A DNA stretch of 24,277 bases, from IMG/VR virus record IMGVR_UViG_3300028393_000323, positions 1-24,277 of that record, one strand, 5' to 3'. Shown piece by piece: positions 1-8,659 of this stretch (positions within the stretch are counted from its first letter, which is position 1; each line of letters begins with the position of its first letter). A model generated the notes under the pieces. That model worked only from the letters and a program-made list of their open reading frames with translations. It ran no database searches and had not been told where the DNA came from. A program made the translations under genes and the position numbers. Source of the DNA: a virus.

Positions 1-1
1 T

Positions 2-802
2 TCTCAGTACGATGGTGAAACCACTTTTGCCGGTGGCACTGACGATATTGGTTTACAAGTCACTGTAGATAAAACAATATATCTCAGAGTAGGAGACAAC
101 CAGTGGGCATTTGGTGCTGGTGCTGGCGGAGCTAATATTTTACAACTGCCCACAGGTGGCGAGATTACGTCAGCCGCTGGCGTAGGTGATGTTGTTATTG
201 AAGCAAATAATGGTGCTGTAACACGTACTTGGACATTTGGCGGTGATGGTACATTAACATTACCCACAGTCAGTGGCAATGAAGGTGCTGAGATTGATTT
301 TATTAAAGCACCGAACAGCACATTGAGTGGTACGGCAGTTATTGTAGACCAGTATGTTGACAGACTTAGAATTTTTGAAAACGGTGGAACTAGTCGTGGT
401 GCTTATATTGATTTGAGTCAAGCGGCTGCAGGTGTAGGTACTCTATTAAATAATCGTGTAAGTGCTTTTGTCAACGCTGGTACATTTGTCATAATGGACA
501 ACTTAAAAGCCACAGTAACAACTAGTAGTAATCGCGGATTGAGTTTGGCTAGTGTATCGGGATCTTTTGTTATGCGTATAGCCGGGACCTATGCTACCCC
601 AGGTGCCACAGGCGGCTCAAGAGCAGATGTAACAGTTACTACTACGCCGTCTGTTTCAATGTTTGATTGGAACTTTGCCGGTGCTGGTGATATGGCAACA
701 TACGTTATTACAGACACAACCAACAGCAGAGCCTATCGCATAACAATTCAGATAGGTTATCTCTATGACGATAATATGATTAGTATTGAGAGATTGATTT
801 AA
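2..802 (+). CDS. Tail-fibre/virion structural protein, N-terminus cut off by window
   Basis: The reading frame is open from base 2 to the TAA at 800-802, so this is the C-terminal ~266 residues of a longer protein. A TTG at 323 is in frame but coding continues upstream of it with the same composition, so I do not take it as the start. The visible part is rich in Gly, Thr, Ala and beta-branched residues. It contains the phrase TWTFGGDGTLTLP (encoded about 227-271), a module I know from tail-fibre and structural proteins of marine T4-like phages. It has no enzyme motif, no Cys cluster and no signal peptide. It is probably a distal tail-fibre or baseplate-attached protein, given that the next genes are adhesin-like. 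The stop overlaps the next ATG (TAATG), suggesting coupled translation. The family name is inference; the coding status is firm. Confidence 0.8.
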   Translation, partial: SQYDGETTFAGGTDDIGLQVTVDKTIYLRVGDNQWAFGAGAGGANILQLPTGGEITSAAGVGDVVIEANNGAVTRTWTFGGDGTLTLPTVSGNEGAEIDFIKAPNSTLSGTAVIVDQYVDRLRIFENGGTSRGAYIDLSQAAAGVGTLLNNRVSAFVNAGTFVIMDNLKATVTTSSNRGLSLASVSGSFVMRIAGTYATPGATGGSRADVTVTTTPSVSMFDWNFAGAGDMATYVITDTTNSRAYRITIQIGYLYDDNMISIERLI

Positions 803-1515
803 TGACTATTACTATTCGTCCAGGAATAAAACTTGGCCCGGGCACTACAGTCAAGGTGCCAACACTACCATTGACAACCACTGGGCTAGTATTACATTAC
901 GATTTTAGTAACCCTACTAGTTACAGTGGAAGTGGTGCTAGCGTAACCGACTTGTCAACTGCTACTAATAACGGCACTGTAGTAAATGACTACGGCCATA
1001 TATCTTATGTCAGTGATGGCACTAATAGTTATTTCAACTGGGACTCTGATGCAGGTGGTGGTGGCGATGCTAACGCATTTGGAGGCAGCATACACACGAC
1101 CTCAACAAATGTCTACAAAGATTTTACCATAGTACTACAACCAGATTTTACCATGGGTGGCATGGGCGGAGTATTCTGTGCTCCGGGTGATAAGAGTTTG
1201 AGAGTTTATAACAATGGCTGGGCATTGCCTAATCCAGGTAATGATGATGATTGGTGCACCAGTTCAGTTGGGACCACTACATTCTACGTAAACGGACAAG
1301 CAAGTAATCAAATGCTAGCTGGATGGAATATCATTGGCGGAGCAACAAATAACTCTGCGTTCCTTACAGCTAAACAATTATACATCGGCACTAGCGGATA
1401 TGGGGGTAGACACATGCAAGGTAAGATTGCTGTAGTTCTAATGTATAACAGAGTGCTGACACAAGAAGAACACCTAGTGAACTATAACCACTACAAATTA
1501 AGATTTGGATTATAA
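802..1515 (+). CDS. LamG/concanavalin A-like lectin-fold fibre protein
   Basis: A 237-aa protein that looks like a single LamG/concanavalin A-like beta-sandwich domain. It shows a typical opening, GLVLHYDFSNPTSY (residues ~28-41), then DLSTATNNGTV, a central FTIVLQPDF strand, and a closing IGTSGYGGRHMQGKIAVVLMYNRVLTQEE near the end, arranged as strands plus the usual hydrophobic 'kiavvlmYNrvLt.eE' terminus. LamG-type domains bind carbohydrate or other surface ligands, so this is probably a receptor-binding or adhesin component of the tail fibre. No catalytic glycosidase residues are evident. Its ATG overlaps the stop of the preceding fibre gene, and the cysteine peptidase gene follows within 11 bases, so the three form one transcription unit. 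The fold assignment is from pattern recognition; ligand and exact virion position are unknown. Confidence 0.7.
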   Translation: MTITIRPGIKLGPGTTVKVPTLPLTTTGLVLHYDFSNPTSYSGSGASVTDLSTATNNGTVVNDYGHISYVSDGTNSYFNWDSDAGGGGDANAFGGSIHTTSTNVYKDFTIVLQPDFTMGGMGGVFCAPGDKSLRVYNNGWALPNPGNDDDWCTSSVGTTTFYVNGQASNQMLAGWNIIGGATNNSAFLTAKQLYIGTSGYGGRHMQGKIAVVLMYNRVLTQEEHLVNYNHYKLRFGL

Positions 1516-1525
1516 TGGAGCGAAT

Positions 1526-2374
1526 ATGAAAACAACGGGCGTAAATTTATCAACAATCAATGTGTCAGGAATTTTTAATCCCAGTCTACTGGGCAAGTAT
1601 CGCTGGCTACCAGATCCTCCGGATAGTAGAGATCATATCTATCAACTAAACACAGCACTAACTCTAGCACCGCGTGTTGACTTAAGGCAATACTGTAGTG
1701 CTATTGAAGATCAAGGCAACATTGGATCATGTACTGGCAATGCCATTGCTGGACAAATTGAGCTCATTGACCGTAAAGTCGGTAAGCAATTAGATGTAAG
1801 TCGCTTGTTTATCTACTACGAAGAGCGTGTATTAGAAGGATCAGTACGCTATGATGCTGGTGCTTACATTCGTGACGGTATCAAAGTTACCTATACCAAA
1901 GGTGCTCCGCTTGAAACACTTTGGCCATATGCTACAAACAAGTTTGCCACTAAACCACCCACTGCCGCATATACTGATGCACTAAAACGCAAAGTAACTG
2001 GCTATCAACGCTGTGCTGACTTTAACGCAGTTAAGAACGCTGTAGCCGCTGGTAATCCTGTTGTTATAGGATTCACAGTTTACGACAGCTTTGAAACTGC
2101 ATGGGGAGACATACCACACGGACAAGCAGGATCTGGCATGATGCCGTTCCCTAACACAGCTACAGAATCAGTACTGGGTGGACATGCTGTTTGTATTGTG
2201 GGATACGATGATACCTTGCCTGTGGCCGGTAAGGCTAACGGACGTTTTATCGTGCGTAACAGTTGGGGAACGTCATGGGGAGATGCTGGTTATTTTTATA
2301 TGCCTTATGATGTGATTAAAAACACCAGTATGAGCAGTGATTTTTGGCTAATCAGTGCGGTTAAGAACCCTTGA
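1526..2374 (+). CDS. Papain-family (C1A) cysteine peptidase
   Basis: A 282-aa protein with the full papain catalytic set. The oxyanion Gln and nucleophile lie in EDQGNIGSCTGNA (Gln63, Cys69), the general-base His in GGHAVCIVGYDD (His220), and Asn in RNSWGTSWGDAGYFYMPY (Asn245). I place the start at ATG 1526 because GGAG at 1517-1520 sits five bases upstream; an in-frame TTG at 1505 lies inside the previous gene. There is no signal peptide, and the ~50 residues before the core may be a short propeptide or a linker. Papain-type enzymes usually cleave peptide bonds. Its place between a lectin-like and a repeat fibre gene suggests a virion-associated protease that could attack host surface proteins or process fibres; that role is inference. 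It ends just before a late-type promoter box. Confidence 0.85.
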   Translation: MKTTGVNLSTINVSGIFNPSLLGKYRWLPDPPDSRDHIYQLNTALTLAPRVDLRQYCSAIEDQGNIGSCTGNAIAGQIELIDRKVGKQLDVSRLFIYYEERVLEGSVRYDAGAYIRDGIKVTYTKGAPLETLWPYATNKFATKPPTAAYTDALKRKVTGYQRCADFNAVKNAVAAGNPVVIGFTVYDSFETAWGDIPHGQAGSGMMPFPNTATESVLGGHAVCIVGYDDTLPVAGKANGRFIVRNSWGTSWGDAGYFYMPYDVIKNTSMSSDFWLISAVKNP

Positions 2375-2380
2375 TAAATA
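2373..2380 (+). promoter_or_regulatory. T4-like late promoter box GATAAATA
   Basis: GATAAATA differs from the T4 late consensus TATAAATA only at the first base and lies 19 bases before the ATG of the 2399 fibre gene, with AGGAG between. It overlaps the stop codon of the peptidase gene. Similar boxes stand before other late-type genes here, which strengthens the call. T4 late transcription uses gp55/gp33 and the sliding clamp; none of these is in the window. Confidence 0.5.
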
Positions 2381-2398
2381 CTATATCAGGAGCAGACA

Positions 2399-3664
2399 AT
2401 GGCTATTCAGAATATTAACATCGGTGCATATGCAAACGACGGCACAGGCGATGACTTACGAAGTGCATTTAATAAAATTAATGAGAATTTTCGTGCATTA
2501 GATCTTGTAGTAGCAACCGAAGAATCCAATATTGGAGCACTTGGCCAGCCTATTTTTAAATTAGAAGCACCGGACAATTTAAATTCGTTTGGTCAGAAGT
2601 TACTGTTCAGAAAAATTGCAGGCAGCACTAACATAACTGTCAGCACTATTAGTGACTCTATTACAATTTTTACACCAGATTCTATCAATCATGTGGTTGA
2701 AGATATTGATCCACACTTGGGCGGAAATTTAGTTTTAAATAATTTTGCTATTCAAGGCACTGGTAATATAGGAATTACAGGCTATGTTCATGCCACATCC
2801 GTGGCTTCTACATTTACAGGTGACTTAACAGGTAATGTTAATGGAAATTTAGTTGGTAATGTTACAGGCAATACAGCAGGATTGCACACAGGTAATGTTG
2901 TTGGAAACATAACCGGAAATGTTACTGGATTACATACAGGTAATGTTGTTGGCAATGTTACTGGTAATGTTGTTGGCAATGTTACTGGTAATGTGTCCGG
3001 TAGCTCTGATTCAACTACAGGTAATGCGGCTACTGCTTCTAGATTACTTGTTGCAAAAAATATTAACGGAGTGGCATTTAACGGAACTATTGATATTACT
3101 GTTCCGGCATCTGCCGATACACTGTACGGAACAAGTTTAAATTCAACAGTAGTAAATTCACAGTTGACCAGTGTTGGAACTTTGAGCAATTTAACTGTTA
3201 CAAACACAATTACAGGAAGTATAACGGGTAATGCTGGAACTGTGACCAGTATTTCAAATCATCCGTTATCACATTTAAGCAATGTAGCTTCCACTAATCC
3301 CACTGATGGACAAGTATTAACTTGGAGCAATGCTCTATCAAAATGGACGCCAGGTACAGGTGGAGGAGGTGGCCTTGCCCATGTACAAAGTGATACAGCT
3401 CCATTGCTAGGTGGTAATTTAGGATTAAACGGACACTTTATATACGGGCCTGGAGATGTGCAAACTACAGTGATGGGTGTTAGTGTTGATGCATTATCTT
3501 CTTTAGTCTCTTTACTGCTAGAGTCAAATTCTCTCAGCATTAATTTAGGAACATTTACGCAACCAACAGGTTATCAAAGTAGACAACATGGATATAAGTT
3601 GGATATGGGATTTCTCTCAGACAATCCAATAATCAACGATATTAATTTTGGAACATTTGTATAA
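2399..3664 (+). CDS. Tail-fibre protein with Gly-Asn tetrapeptide repeats
   Basis: A 421-aa protein. The N-terminus, IGAYANDGTGDDLRSAFNKI followed by NENFRAL, is a module common at the start of fibre and baseplate proteins of marine T4-like phages. A similar but weaker version opens the 6506 protein. Residues ~141-202 are an almost uninterrupted run of four-residue units of the type G-N-V-T/V, then come Ala/Thr-rich and Gly-rich segments (TPGTGGGGG near residue 320) and phrases such as HLSNVASTNPTDGQVLTW that recur in such fibres. The repeat probably forms a trimeric beta-prism or beta-helix shaft. An AGGAG ribosome site and a GATAAATA late box precede the ATG. It is a structural protein without visible enzymatic motif; its exact location on the virion is unknown. 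Confidence 0.75.
   Translation: MAIQNINIGAYANDGTGDDLRSAFNKINENFRALDLVVATEESNIGALGQPIFKLEAPDNLNSFGQKLLFRKIAGSTNITVSTISDSITIFTPDSINHVVEDIDPHLGGNLVLNNFAIQGTGNIGITGYVHATSVASTFTGDLTGNVNGNLVGNVTGNTAGLHTGNVVGNITGNVTGLHTGNVVGNVTGNVVGNVTGNVSGSSDSTTGNAATASRLLVAKNINGVAFNGTIDITVPASADTLYGTSLNSTVVNSQLTSVGTLSNLTVTNTITGSITGNAGTVTSISNHPLSHLSNVASTNPTDGQVLTWSNALSKWTPGTGGGGGLAHVQSDTAPLLGGNLGLNGHFIYGPGDVQTTVMGVSVDALSSLVSLLLESNSLSINLGTFTQPTGYQSRQHGYKLDMGFLSDNPIINDINFGTFV
2819..3002 (+). repeat. 12-bp coding repeat array (Gly-Asn-x-x units)
   Basis: About fifteen consecutive degenerate 12-bp units, most beginning GGTAAT, GGAAAT or GGCAAT, encode G-N-x-x tetrapeptides within the 2399 fibre gene. The last part is cleanest: a 24-bp block occurs twice in perfect tandem at 2939-2962 and 2963-2986. 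Such an array can gain or lose units by slippage, changing shaft length in frame. Confidence 0.85.
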
Positions 3665-3665
3665 C

Positions 3666-6509
3666 ATGACGTTACCTGCATTGAATATTTGGACTAGATC
3701 ATCTGGTTATAACTTGGGTCAAACTCCAGAGTTTGGTGCAGAAGTTGCTGTGGGCAATCTAATCATTGGCAGAGAATACATAATCAAAAATGTTGGCACT
3801 ACTGATTTCACACTAGTTGGTGCAAGATCTAATACAGTAAATGTTATATTCACAGCAACTGCAACTGGTAGCAGGGCTGGCCCGTTTACAGGAATAGAAC
3901 CTGTGAGTCATCCAGGTACTGGCACAGTATACGAAGCATTCATACGTGAACAAACTGTTTTTAATCAACAACTACCAGTAGCTAACGACACTGACGTTAA
4001 CTATGCAGTTATATCTGGCAAGCTACCTCCAGGGTTACGTATCAGCGGAAATAGATTAATTGGTACTCCGTTTGAAGTAGTGGACTACACACTTTTTACA
4101 TTTTGTATACGTGCATCTAAGGCAGGTTATAGTGTTTCTGATAGAACATTTTCAATATTAGTAGACGGCCCTGACTTACCTACATTCACAACTGCGGCAG
4201 GCTCGATAGCAATTGGCGTACACGAACAATTATATGTACTGGATAAAACGTATGTTGATTTCCAAATAGAAGCATTTGATCTAGATACTGCCGCTGGACA
4301 AAAATTAACATATTTTATTTCAAGCGGCGACGGCACATTGCCGCCAGGCGTCACTATGACTAGCGATGGTTTTATTTCAGGTTATATTCTGCCTGCACCA
4401 AAGATCAAACCAGAAGACGGTGCAGGCACATATGACGAAGGATATTATGATGCGGCATCATATGATTTTGCATTAAGGCCAACTAATGGATTTGATAGTT
4501 ATGTATACGATCAAGTATTTTACGACTATAACTTGCCTTACTCTAAACCATCTAGTTTAAATGTTAATTACCAATTTAAAGTAACAGTAACCGATGGCAG
4601 TCATTATGCACAGCGTATTTTTAAAATATTTGTAGTAGGAGACGATCAGTTTCGTGCAGATACAACTACCAAAGATGGTTTTGCCAGCGGATTATTCACA
4701 GCTGACGTTACATACTTACGGCAGCCTGCATGGCTTACCAATACTAATATTGGATTGTTTAGGGCAAATAACTACCTTACAATTCCTATATCATTGTACG
4801 ATCCTGAAAATGTATATTACAATTTAGAATACATAAATCAAGAAGTGACCTGTACTAGTGTTAATGTATCAATTACTGATAACGTTAAAAACAGTAACTA
4901 TATAACAATAACAAATGTAAAAGGAACTATTCTTCCCAATTATTACATAGTGTTTGAAGGCATTATTGATGGAGCAACAGATCAATTGTACCGAGTTGTA
5001 ACAGTAACTGATATAGGAAATGGTCGTTATCGTCTTTATGTGGTTTCAACATTATCCATAGATATTCCAAACGGCACTTCATTCTATATTGGAAGCAAGA
5101 GTATCTTGCCAGCCGGTACATCTTTTGACTTGCAAACTGCCACAGTATACGGTGCTGTACCATACCAACCTGCTATTACAAAAAATTATAACTTTACTAT
5201 TACTGCGGTTAGATTGGGGGATAAAGGTGACTCTGCTAGAACTTCTAGAACATTTACCATTGGTATTATTGGAGAAATTGACAGTGTTATCACATGGAAT
5301 AGTGATAGCAATTTGGGAACAATAAATGCTAACTTAGTATCAACATTAAAAGTTTCAGCCTCCAGCACTATTACCGATGCAGTGGTTCAATATAAGTTAA
5401 TAGACGGCAAATTGCCTCCAGGATTGACTTTAAACTCAGACGGAGAAATTGTAGGTAAAGTATCTCAATTTTATAACGCAACAACTGGTAAACTCGGACT
5501 AACACGTTTTTATGATCAGCCTCCGCGAGTACCTACCAAGGTGTTTACAACATTTGATAACGATACCAGCACATTTGATAAAAAATATGTGTTTACTATA
5601 CAAGCAAAAGATCAATACGATTATAGTGCTACTACTAGACAATTTACAATTTTAATATTGACTCCAAATAGTATTGGGTACAGTAATGTAAAAACACATC
5701 CGTTTTTGAAACAATCTCAAAGATTATCGTGGAAGACATTCATTAACGATAATTCAATTTTTACTCCAAGCAGTATATATCGAACAAACGATAGTAACTT
5801 TGGAATACAAGTTAATCTAGATATGTTAGTGTATGCTGGTATAGAAACTAAATCAGCCGCTGAGTATATTTCAGCAATTGCATTGAATCACAAACGGAAA
5901 AGATTTGCATTTGGTGCTGTTAAATCAGCAAGTGCAATCGTTCCCGGTACCAAGTCAACTGCATATGAAGTTGTATATATTGAAATGAAAGACCTTGCTG
6001 AATCAAACGGTAAACATCTTCCAACACAACTTAAATTTAACGGTGTGGCATCTAATACTATAACTTCGGATAATAGTGGTGATTTTTGGAGTAGAAATAT
6101 AGATGTTCTGTTACGCGATGAACCTAGATTAAATCGTCCTGACCCTATACTTACAATAGATAATACAGGATATCAAGCATCAAATTCAAATACCAATGTA
6201 TATTTTCCAAATAGTATTAGTCTTTGGAGACAACGATTAAAATCTGTAGGATCTACCGAACGGAATTACTTACCGTTGTGGATGCGTAGCATACAACCTG
6301 GCACCAAAGAAGAATTAGGATTTGTATTAGCAGTTCCTATTTGCTATTGTAAAACGGGAACAAGTGCAGATATAGTATTAAACATCGAACACAGCGGTTT
6401 TGATTTCAAAACATTGGATTATACCGCAGATAGGTACATAATTGACACAGTGGACAACCTGAGTATCGATAAATACCTTATATTTAGAAACGATAGGATA
6501 ACAGTATGA
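3666..6509 (+). CDS. Large adhesin-like tail protein with Ig-like (He_PIG-type) domains
   Basis: A 947-aa protein, counted from ATG 3666; an in-frame TTG at 3648 lies inside the preceding gene. Near residues 30-70 is the phrase GREYIIKNVGTTDFTLVGA, a module repeated in many marine phage tail proteins. At least three putative Ig-like domains of the He_PIG kind follow, each marked by a 'LPPGL..s.dG.I.G' signature: GKLPPGLRISGNRLIGTP, TLPPGVTMTSDGFISGY and GKLPPGLTLNSDGEIVGK. These domains are usual in surface adhesins and phage fibres. The C-terminal ~250 residues are unlike the rest and may be a separate domain. There is no signal peptide. The next gene overlaps by ATGA. It is probably a large distal fibre or baseplate appendage that contacts the cell surface; function is inferred from domains and position. 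Confidence 0.72.
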   Translation: MTLPALNIWTRSSGYNLGQTPEFGAEVAVGNLIIGREYIIKNVGTTDFTLVGARSNTVNVIFTATATGSRAGPFTGIEPVSHPGTGTVYEAFIREQTVFNQQLPVANDTDVNYAVISGKLPPGLRISGNRLIGTPFEVVDYTLFTFCIRASKAGYSVSDRTFSILVDGPDLPTFTTAAGSIAIGVHEQLYVLDKTYVDFQIEAFDLDTAAGQKLTYFISSGDGTLPPGVTMTSDGFISGYILPAPKIKPEDGAGTYDEGYYDAASYDFALRPTNGFDSYVYDQVFYDYNLPYSKPSSLNVNYQFKVTVTDGSHYAQRIFKIFVVGDDQFRADTTTKDGFASGLFTADVTYLRQPAWLTNTNIGLFRANNYLTIPISLYDPENVYYNLEYINQEVTCTSVNVSITDNVKNSNYITITNVKGTILPNYYIVFEGIIDGATDQLYRVVTVTDIGNGRYRLYVVSTLSIDIPNGTSFYIGSKSILPAGTSFDLQTATVYGAVPYQPAITKNYNFTITAVRLGDKGDSARTSRTFTIGIIGEIDSVITWNSDSNLGTINANLVSTLKVSASSTITDAVVQYKLIDGKLPPGLTLNSDGEIVGKVSQFYNATTGKLGLTRFYDQPPRVPTKVFTTFDNDTSTFDKKYVFTIQAKDQYDYSATTRQFTILILTPNSIGYSNVKTHPFLKQSQRLSWKTFINDNSIFTPSSIYRTNDSNFGIQVNLDMLVYAGIETKSAAEYISAIALNHKRKRFAFGAVKSASAIVPGTKSTAYEVVYIEMKDLAESNGKHLPTQLKFNGVASNTITSDNSGDFWSRNIDVLLRDEPRLNRPDPILTIDNTGYQASNSNTNVYFPNSISLWRQRLKSVGSTERNYLPLWMRSIQPGTKEELGFVLAVPICYCKTGTSADIVLNIEHSGFDFKTLDYTADRYIIDTVDNLSIDKYLIFRNDRITV

Positions 6510-7615
6510 CAAGCCAAATAAATTACGGAGCAATTACAACATCTTACCCAGTAGCGGGCGAGGATAACGATAGCCAAGGATTTAGAGATAATTTTACAGC
6601 AATTGCCGCTGGACTACAACAAGCAAAAGTTGAATTAACACAATTGCAAAACAGCTCTGTATTACGTGCAGATCTTGCAACAAACACCACCGCTGTACAA
6701 AATGATTTAAACGGCAGTACTATTGCCAATGCATTTTATAATAAATTTTACGGTGTTTATTTTAACGGCGGGTCACAGTCTGCGTCAGCTGACATTAATA
6801 TAGTAAACGGACCAATACAGAAATTTACATTAACTGATGATACTGTTCTAACATTTAAAGGCTGGCCGGCAAGCGGCTGGGCAAAAATTCAAGTAGTACT
6901 TGCGGCCAATGCTCCATATGACTCAGTAAGACACCCAACTTTTGCAACTACCGCAGGCGGAACAATAAAATACGATGTTGCATTTCCTACTATTCCAGGA
7001 ACAAGTGAACAAGGTATCCGGGTAGGTGGGGAAAGTCTTGCATCTATTACTGTTGAAAATCAAGGTTCTGGTTATACAACTGCAAAAGCAGTAACATTTA
7101 GTGGTATCTCTGGACCGTTTGTGCCAACAGCAACAGCTACTTATATTATAAAAACTGCAACCGTAGCTGGTGGCGGAACGGGATACGCTGTTGGTGATCA
7201 TGTAGCAATAAACGAAAATTCTGATGTAATATTGTCAGTGGCCGGTATTTCAGGTGGTGGTGCAACAGGCCCAGCTACATCGTTCAATATATTAAGTGGT
7301 ACCTTACTCCCAACACCGTTCCTTGGTGCCAAACCAGTTACTGCATTAACAGGCACAGGTACCGGTGGAACAGTTAATTTAACATGCGGTATTGATTCAG
7401 TAAGGATTACAGATGCTGGTGATGGATTTTTAACTACACCTCCAGGAGTAGTAATTAACAGTCTCAATAAGGCTGATGCAATTTCAGGAGGCGGAAGCAA
7501 TGCTTACGGAGTTGCTGTGCTGACACAAAATACACGTGACAATGTAAAAATGATCGAAGCATCATCATTTGATGGCGGAGTGACTGTATACTTGAGATAT
7601 ATTGGCGAGTTTTAA
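6506..7615 (+). CDS. Tail-fibre/baseplate-attached structural protein
   Basis: A 369-aa protein whose ATG overlaps the stop of the previous fibre gene (ATGA). Its N-terminus has DNDSQGFRDNFTAI followed by a helical, Gln-rich stretch that may be a short trimeric coiled coil (residues ~34-60). This resembles the N-terminal module of the 2399 protein and may be a shared docking segment. The middle contains VENQGSGYTTAKAVTFSG and a related VRITDAGDGFLTTPPGVVI, a duplicated 'GSGYTTAPtVt'-like beta module frequent in phage fibres. It has no catalytic motif or signal peptide. It closes the fibre block, and the next gene again starts in a TAATG overlap. The structural role is inferred from these modules and position. 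Confidence 0.68.
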   Translation: MTSQINYGAITTSYPVAGEDNDSQGFRDNFTAIAAGLQQAKVELTQLQNSSVLRADLATNTTAVQNDLNGSTIANAFYNKFYGVYFNGGSQSASADINIVNGPIQKFTLTDDTVLTFKGWPASGWAKIQVVLAANAPYDSVRHPTFATTAGGTIKYDVAFPTIPGTSEQGIRVGGESLASITVENQGSGYTTAKAVTFSGISGPFVPTATATYIIKTATVAGGGTGYAVGDHVAINENSDVILSVAGISGGGATGPATSFNILSGTLLPTPFLGAKPVTALTGTGTGGTVNLTCGIDSVRITDAGDGFLTTPPGVVINSLNKADAISGGGSNAYGVAVLTQNTRDNVKMIEASSFDGGVTVYLRYIGEF

Positions 7616-7845
7616 TGCATCCATTAGTAACTGATTTAAGTGCTGTTAAGGATCCTGAGTTAGAATCAAAAATTAATGAACTAACTCGTAAATACTTTAT
7701 GACGTATAATCCTGGCATCCAAGCCCAAATTGTTGCGGTGCTGGATTCATACAAAGAAGAATTGGATAAGCGTAGACGACTAGATTACGAAAAAATGATG
7801 AATACTCGTGATAAAGGCCTTGACAAACTCATTAATGTAAGCTAA
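7615..7845 (+). CDS. Conserved small phage protein of unknown function
   Basis: A 76-aa, mostly helical, highly charged protein without Cys, signal peptide or membrane segment. The sequence around YNPGIQAQIVAVLDSYKEEL and the basic run DKRRRLDYEKMM resembles a family I have seen in marine T4-like phages, but I cannot name it. Its ATG overlaps the stop of the fibre gene upstream (TAATG), so it is probably translated with the virion genes. A small tail or assembly accessory protein is possible, but nothing in the sequence proves it. Confidence 0.65.
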   Translation: MHPLVTDLSAVKDPELESKINELTRKYFMTYNPGIQAQIVAVLDSYKEELDKRRRLDYEKMMNTRDKGLDKLINVS

Positions 7846-7855
7846 ACTATGGGTT

Positions 7856-8365
7856 ATGCATACAGACAAGTACAGTAATCCTATATTTACAGAACAAGAC
7901 CTATTTGATTCCTTATACAAAGGTTATGAATTTAATGTTGACGACACCATGCTCGTTGAACGTACAGATGCTGTTAAACAACTAGAAACTCAGTTAGGTT
8001 TTAAATTCTTAGAACCATACGAAACTCATTTTGAAGTTGCTGATTATGACAAGGCTTGTCAATCCAACTGGTTCATGCCCAAAGCGTATAAAACTCTAGA
8101 TATTGAAGAATGGCTATATAGTCATATTCCACCCGGGGATCCCGAGCATACTAGAGTAGAAGAAGAACTGACTGCATACAAAGAACGAAATATGCTGGAT
8201 TTGTTACGCTGGCTCAAGTACTTTGTGGATACTTGCACAGAAAACAACATTGTTTGGGGTGTAGGGCGTGGAAGTAGTGTGTCCAGCTATATTTTATACA
8301 TAATCGGAGTACATCAGATTAACAGTATCAAATATAATTTAGACTGGCGAGAATTCCTGAGATAA
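7856..8365 (+). CDS. Stand-alone fragment related to DNA polymerase III alpha (DnaE) palm region
   Basis: A 169-aa protein. The last ~70 residues match the DnaE/PolC segment entering the palm: an acidic-helix start (RVEEELTAYKERNMLDLLRW), a hydrophobic helix, then WGVGRGSSVSSYILYIIGV (residues 134-152) and KYNLDWREFLR at the very end. In DnaE the corresponding text is the GRGS..gSlvaY.lgIT segment followed by ..ferFLn, after which come the catalytic aspartates (PDFDxDF). Here the protein stops exactly before them, so it cannot polymerise DNA alone. The N-terminal half (residues 1-95) is not recognised. The frame is intact, with ATG at 7856 and only a weak ribosome site. It may be a domesticated nucleotide- or DNA-binding piece, or one half of a split enzyme whose partner is outside the window. 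Function unknown. Confidence 0.65.
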   Translation: MHTDKYSNPIFTEQDLFDSLYKGYEFNVDDTMLVERTDAVKQLETQLGFKFLEPYETHFEVADYDKACQSNWFMPKAYKTLDIEEWLYSHIPPGDPEHTRVEEELTAYKERNMLDLLRWLKYFVDTCTENNIVWGVGRGSSVSSYILYIIGVHQINSIKYNLDWREFLR

Positions 8366-8392
8366 GTACTAGTATAACACAAGGAGATTGCT

Positions 8393-8659
8393 ATGGCAAT
8401 GAAAGAACAACCTAAACAGGTCCACCGAAGCATGCAAGGTAAAATCGTCGATATGAACAAATTAATTAGCCAAAATGAGCTAACTGTTGCTGTTGGCAAT
8501 GTAAAAGTAAATGCACGTGGCGACGAACTTGGCCCGGGCGGACGCATTATTAAAAAGCGTGAAGAAGTACTGCGTGAAGCCAGTGCAACATCCACTCCAT
8601 CACAAGTCAATGTACGTCAAAAGAACGTGTCCGATATGGATCCTGAAGGTAACGAATGA
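8393..8659 (+). CDS. Conserved small phage protein, function unknown
   Basis: An 88-aa basic protein with a strong AAGGAG ribosome site at 8380-8385 and ATG at 8393. The core has VDMNKLISQNELTVAVGNVK and then NARGDELGPGGRIIKKREEV, which I recognise as a family widespread among marine T4-like phages but without a proven function. The C-terminus is Ser/Thr/Gln-rich and probably disordered. It has no signal peptide, membrane segment or metal site. It overlaps the GroES-like gene by ATGA, so the two are translated together. The gap in front of it (8366-8392) has a GATAAGTA sequence that is one base from the late box, but the promoter class is uncertain. Confidence 0.7.
   Translation: MAMKEQPKQVHRSMQGKIVDMNKLISQNELTVAVGNVKVNARGDELGPGGRIIKKREEVLREASATSTPSQVNVRQKNVSDMDPEGNE

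Noticed and set aside
2819-3002. Regular short repeats that might suggest a CRISPR array
   Set aside because: The units are 12 bases with no spacers and lie in frame within a fibre gene; they encode a Gly-Asn shaft.
3648-3665. Earlier TTG start for the 947-aa adhesin
   Set aside because: It would lie inside the preceding gene; the ATG at 3666, one base after that gene's stop, is simpler.
7198-7500. Minus-strand open frame of 100 codons, one of several within fibre genes
   Set aside because: It lies wholly opposite a well-supported fibre gene, is Pro-rich as expected from reversed Gly codons, and has no ribosome site.
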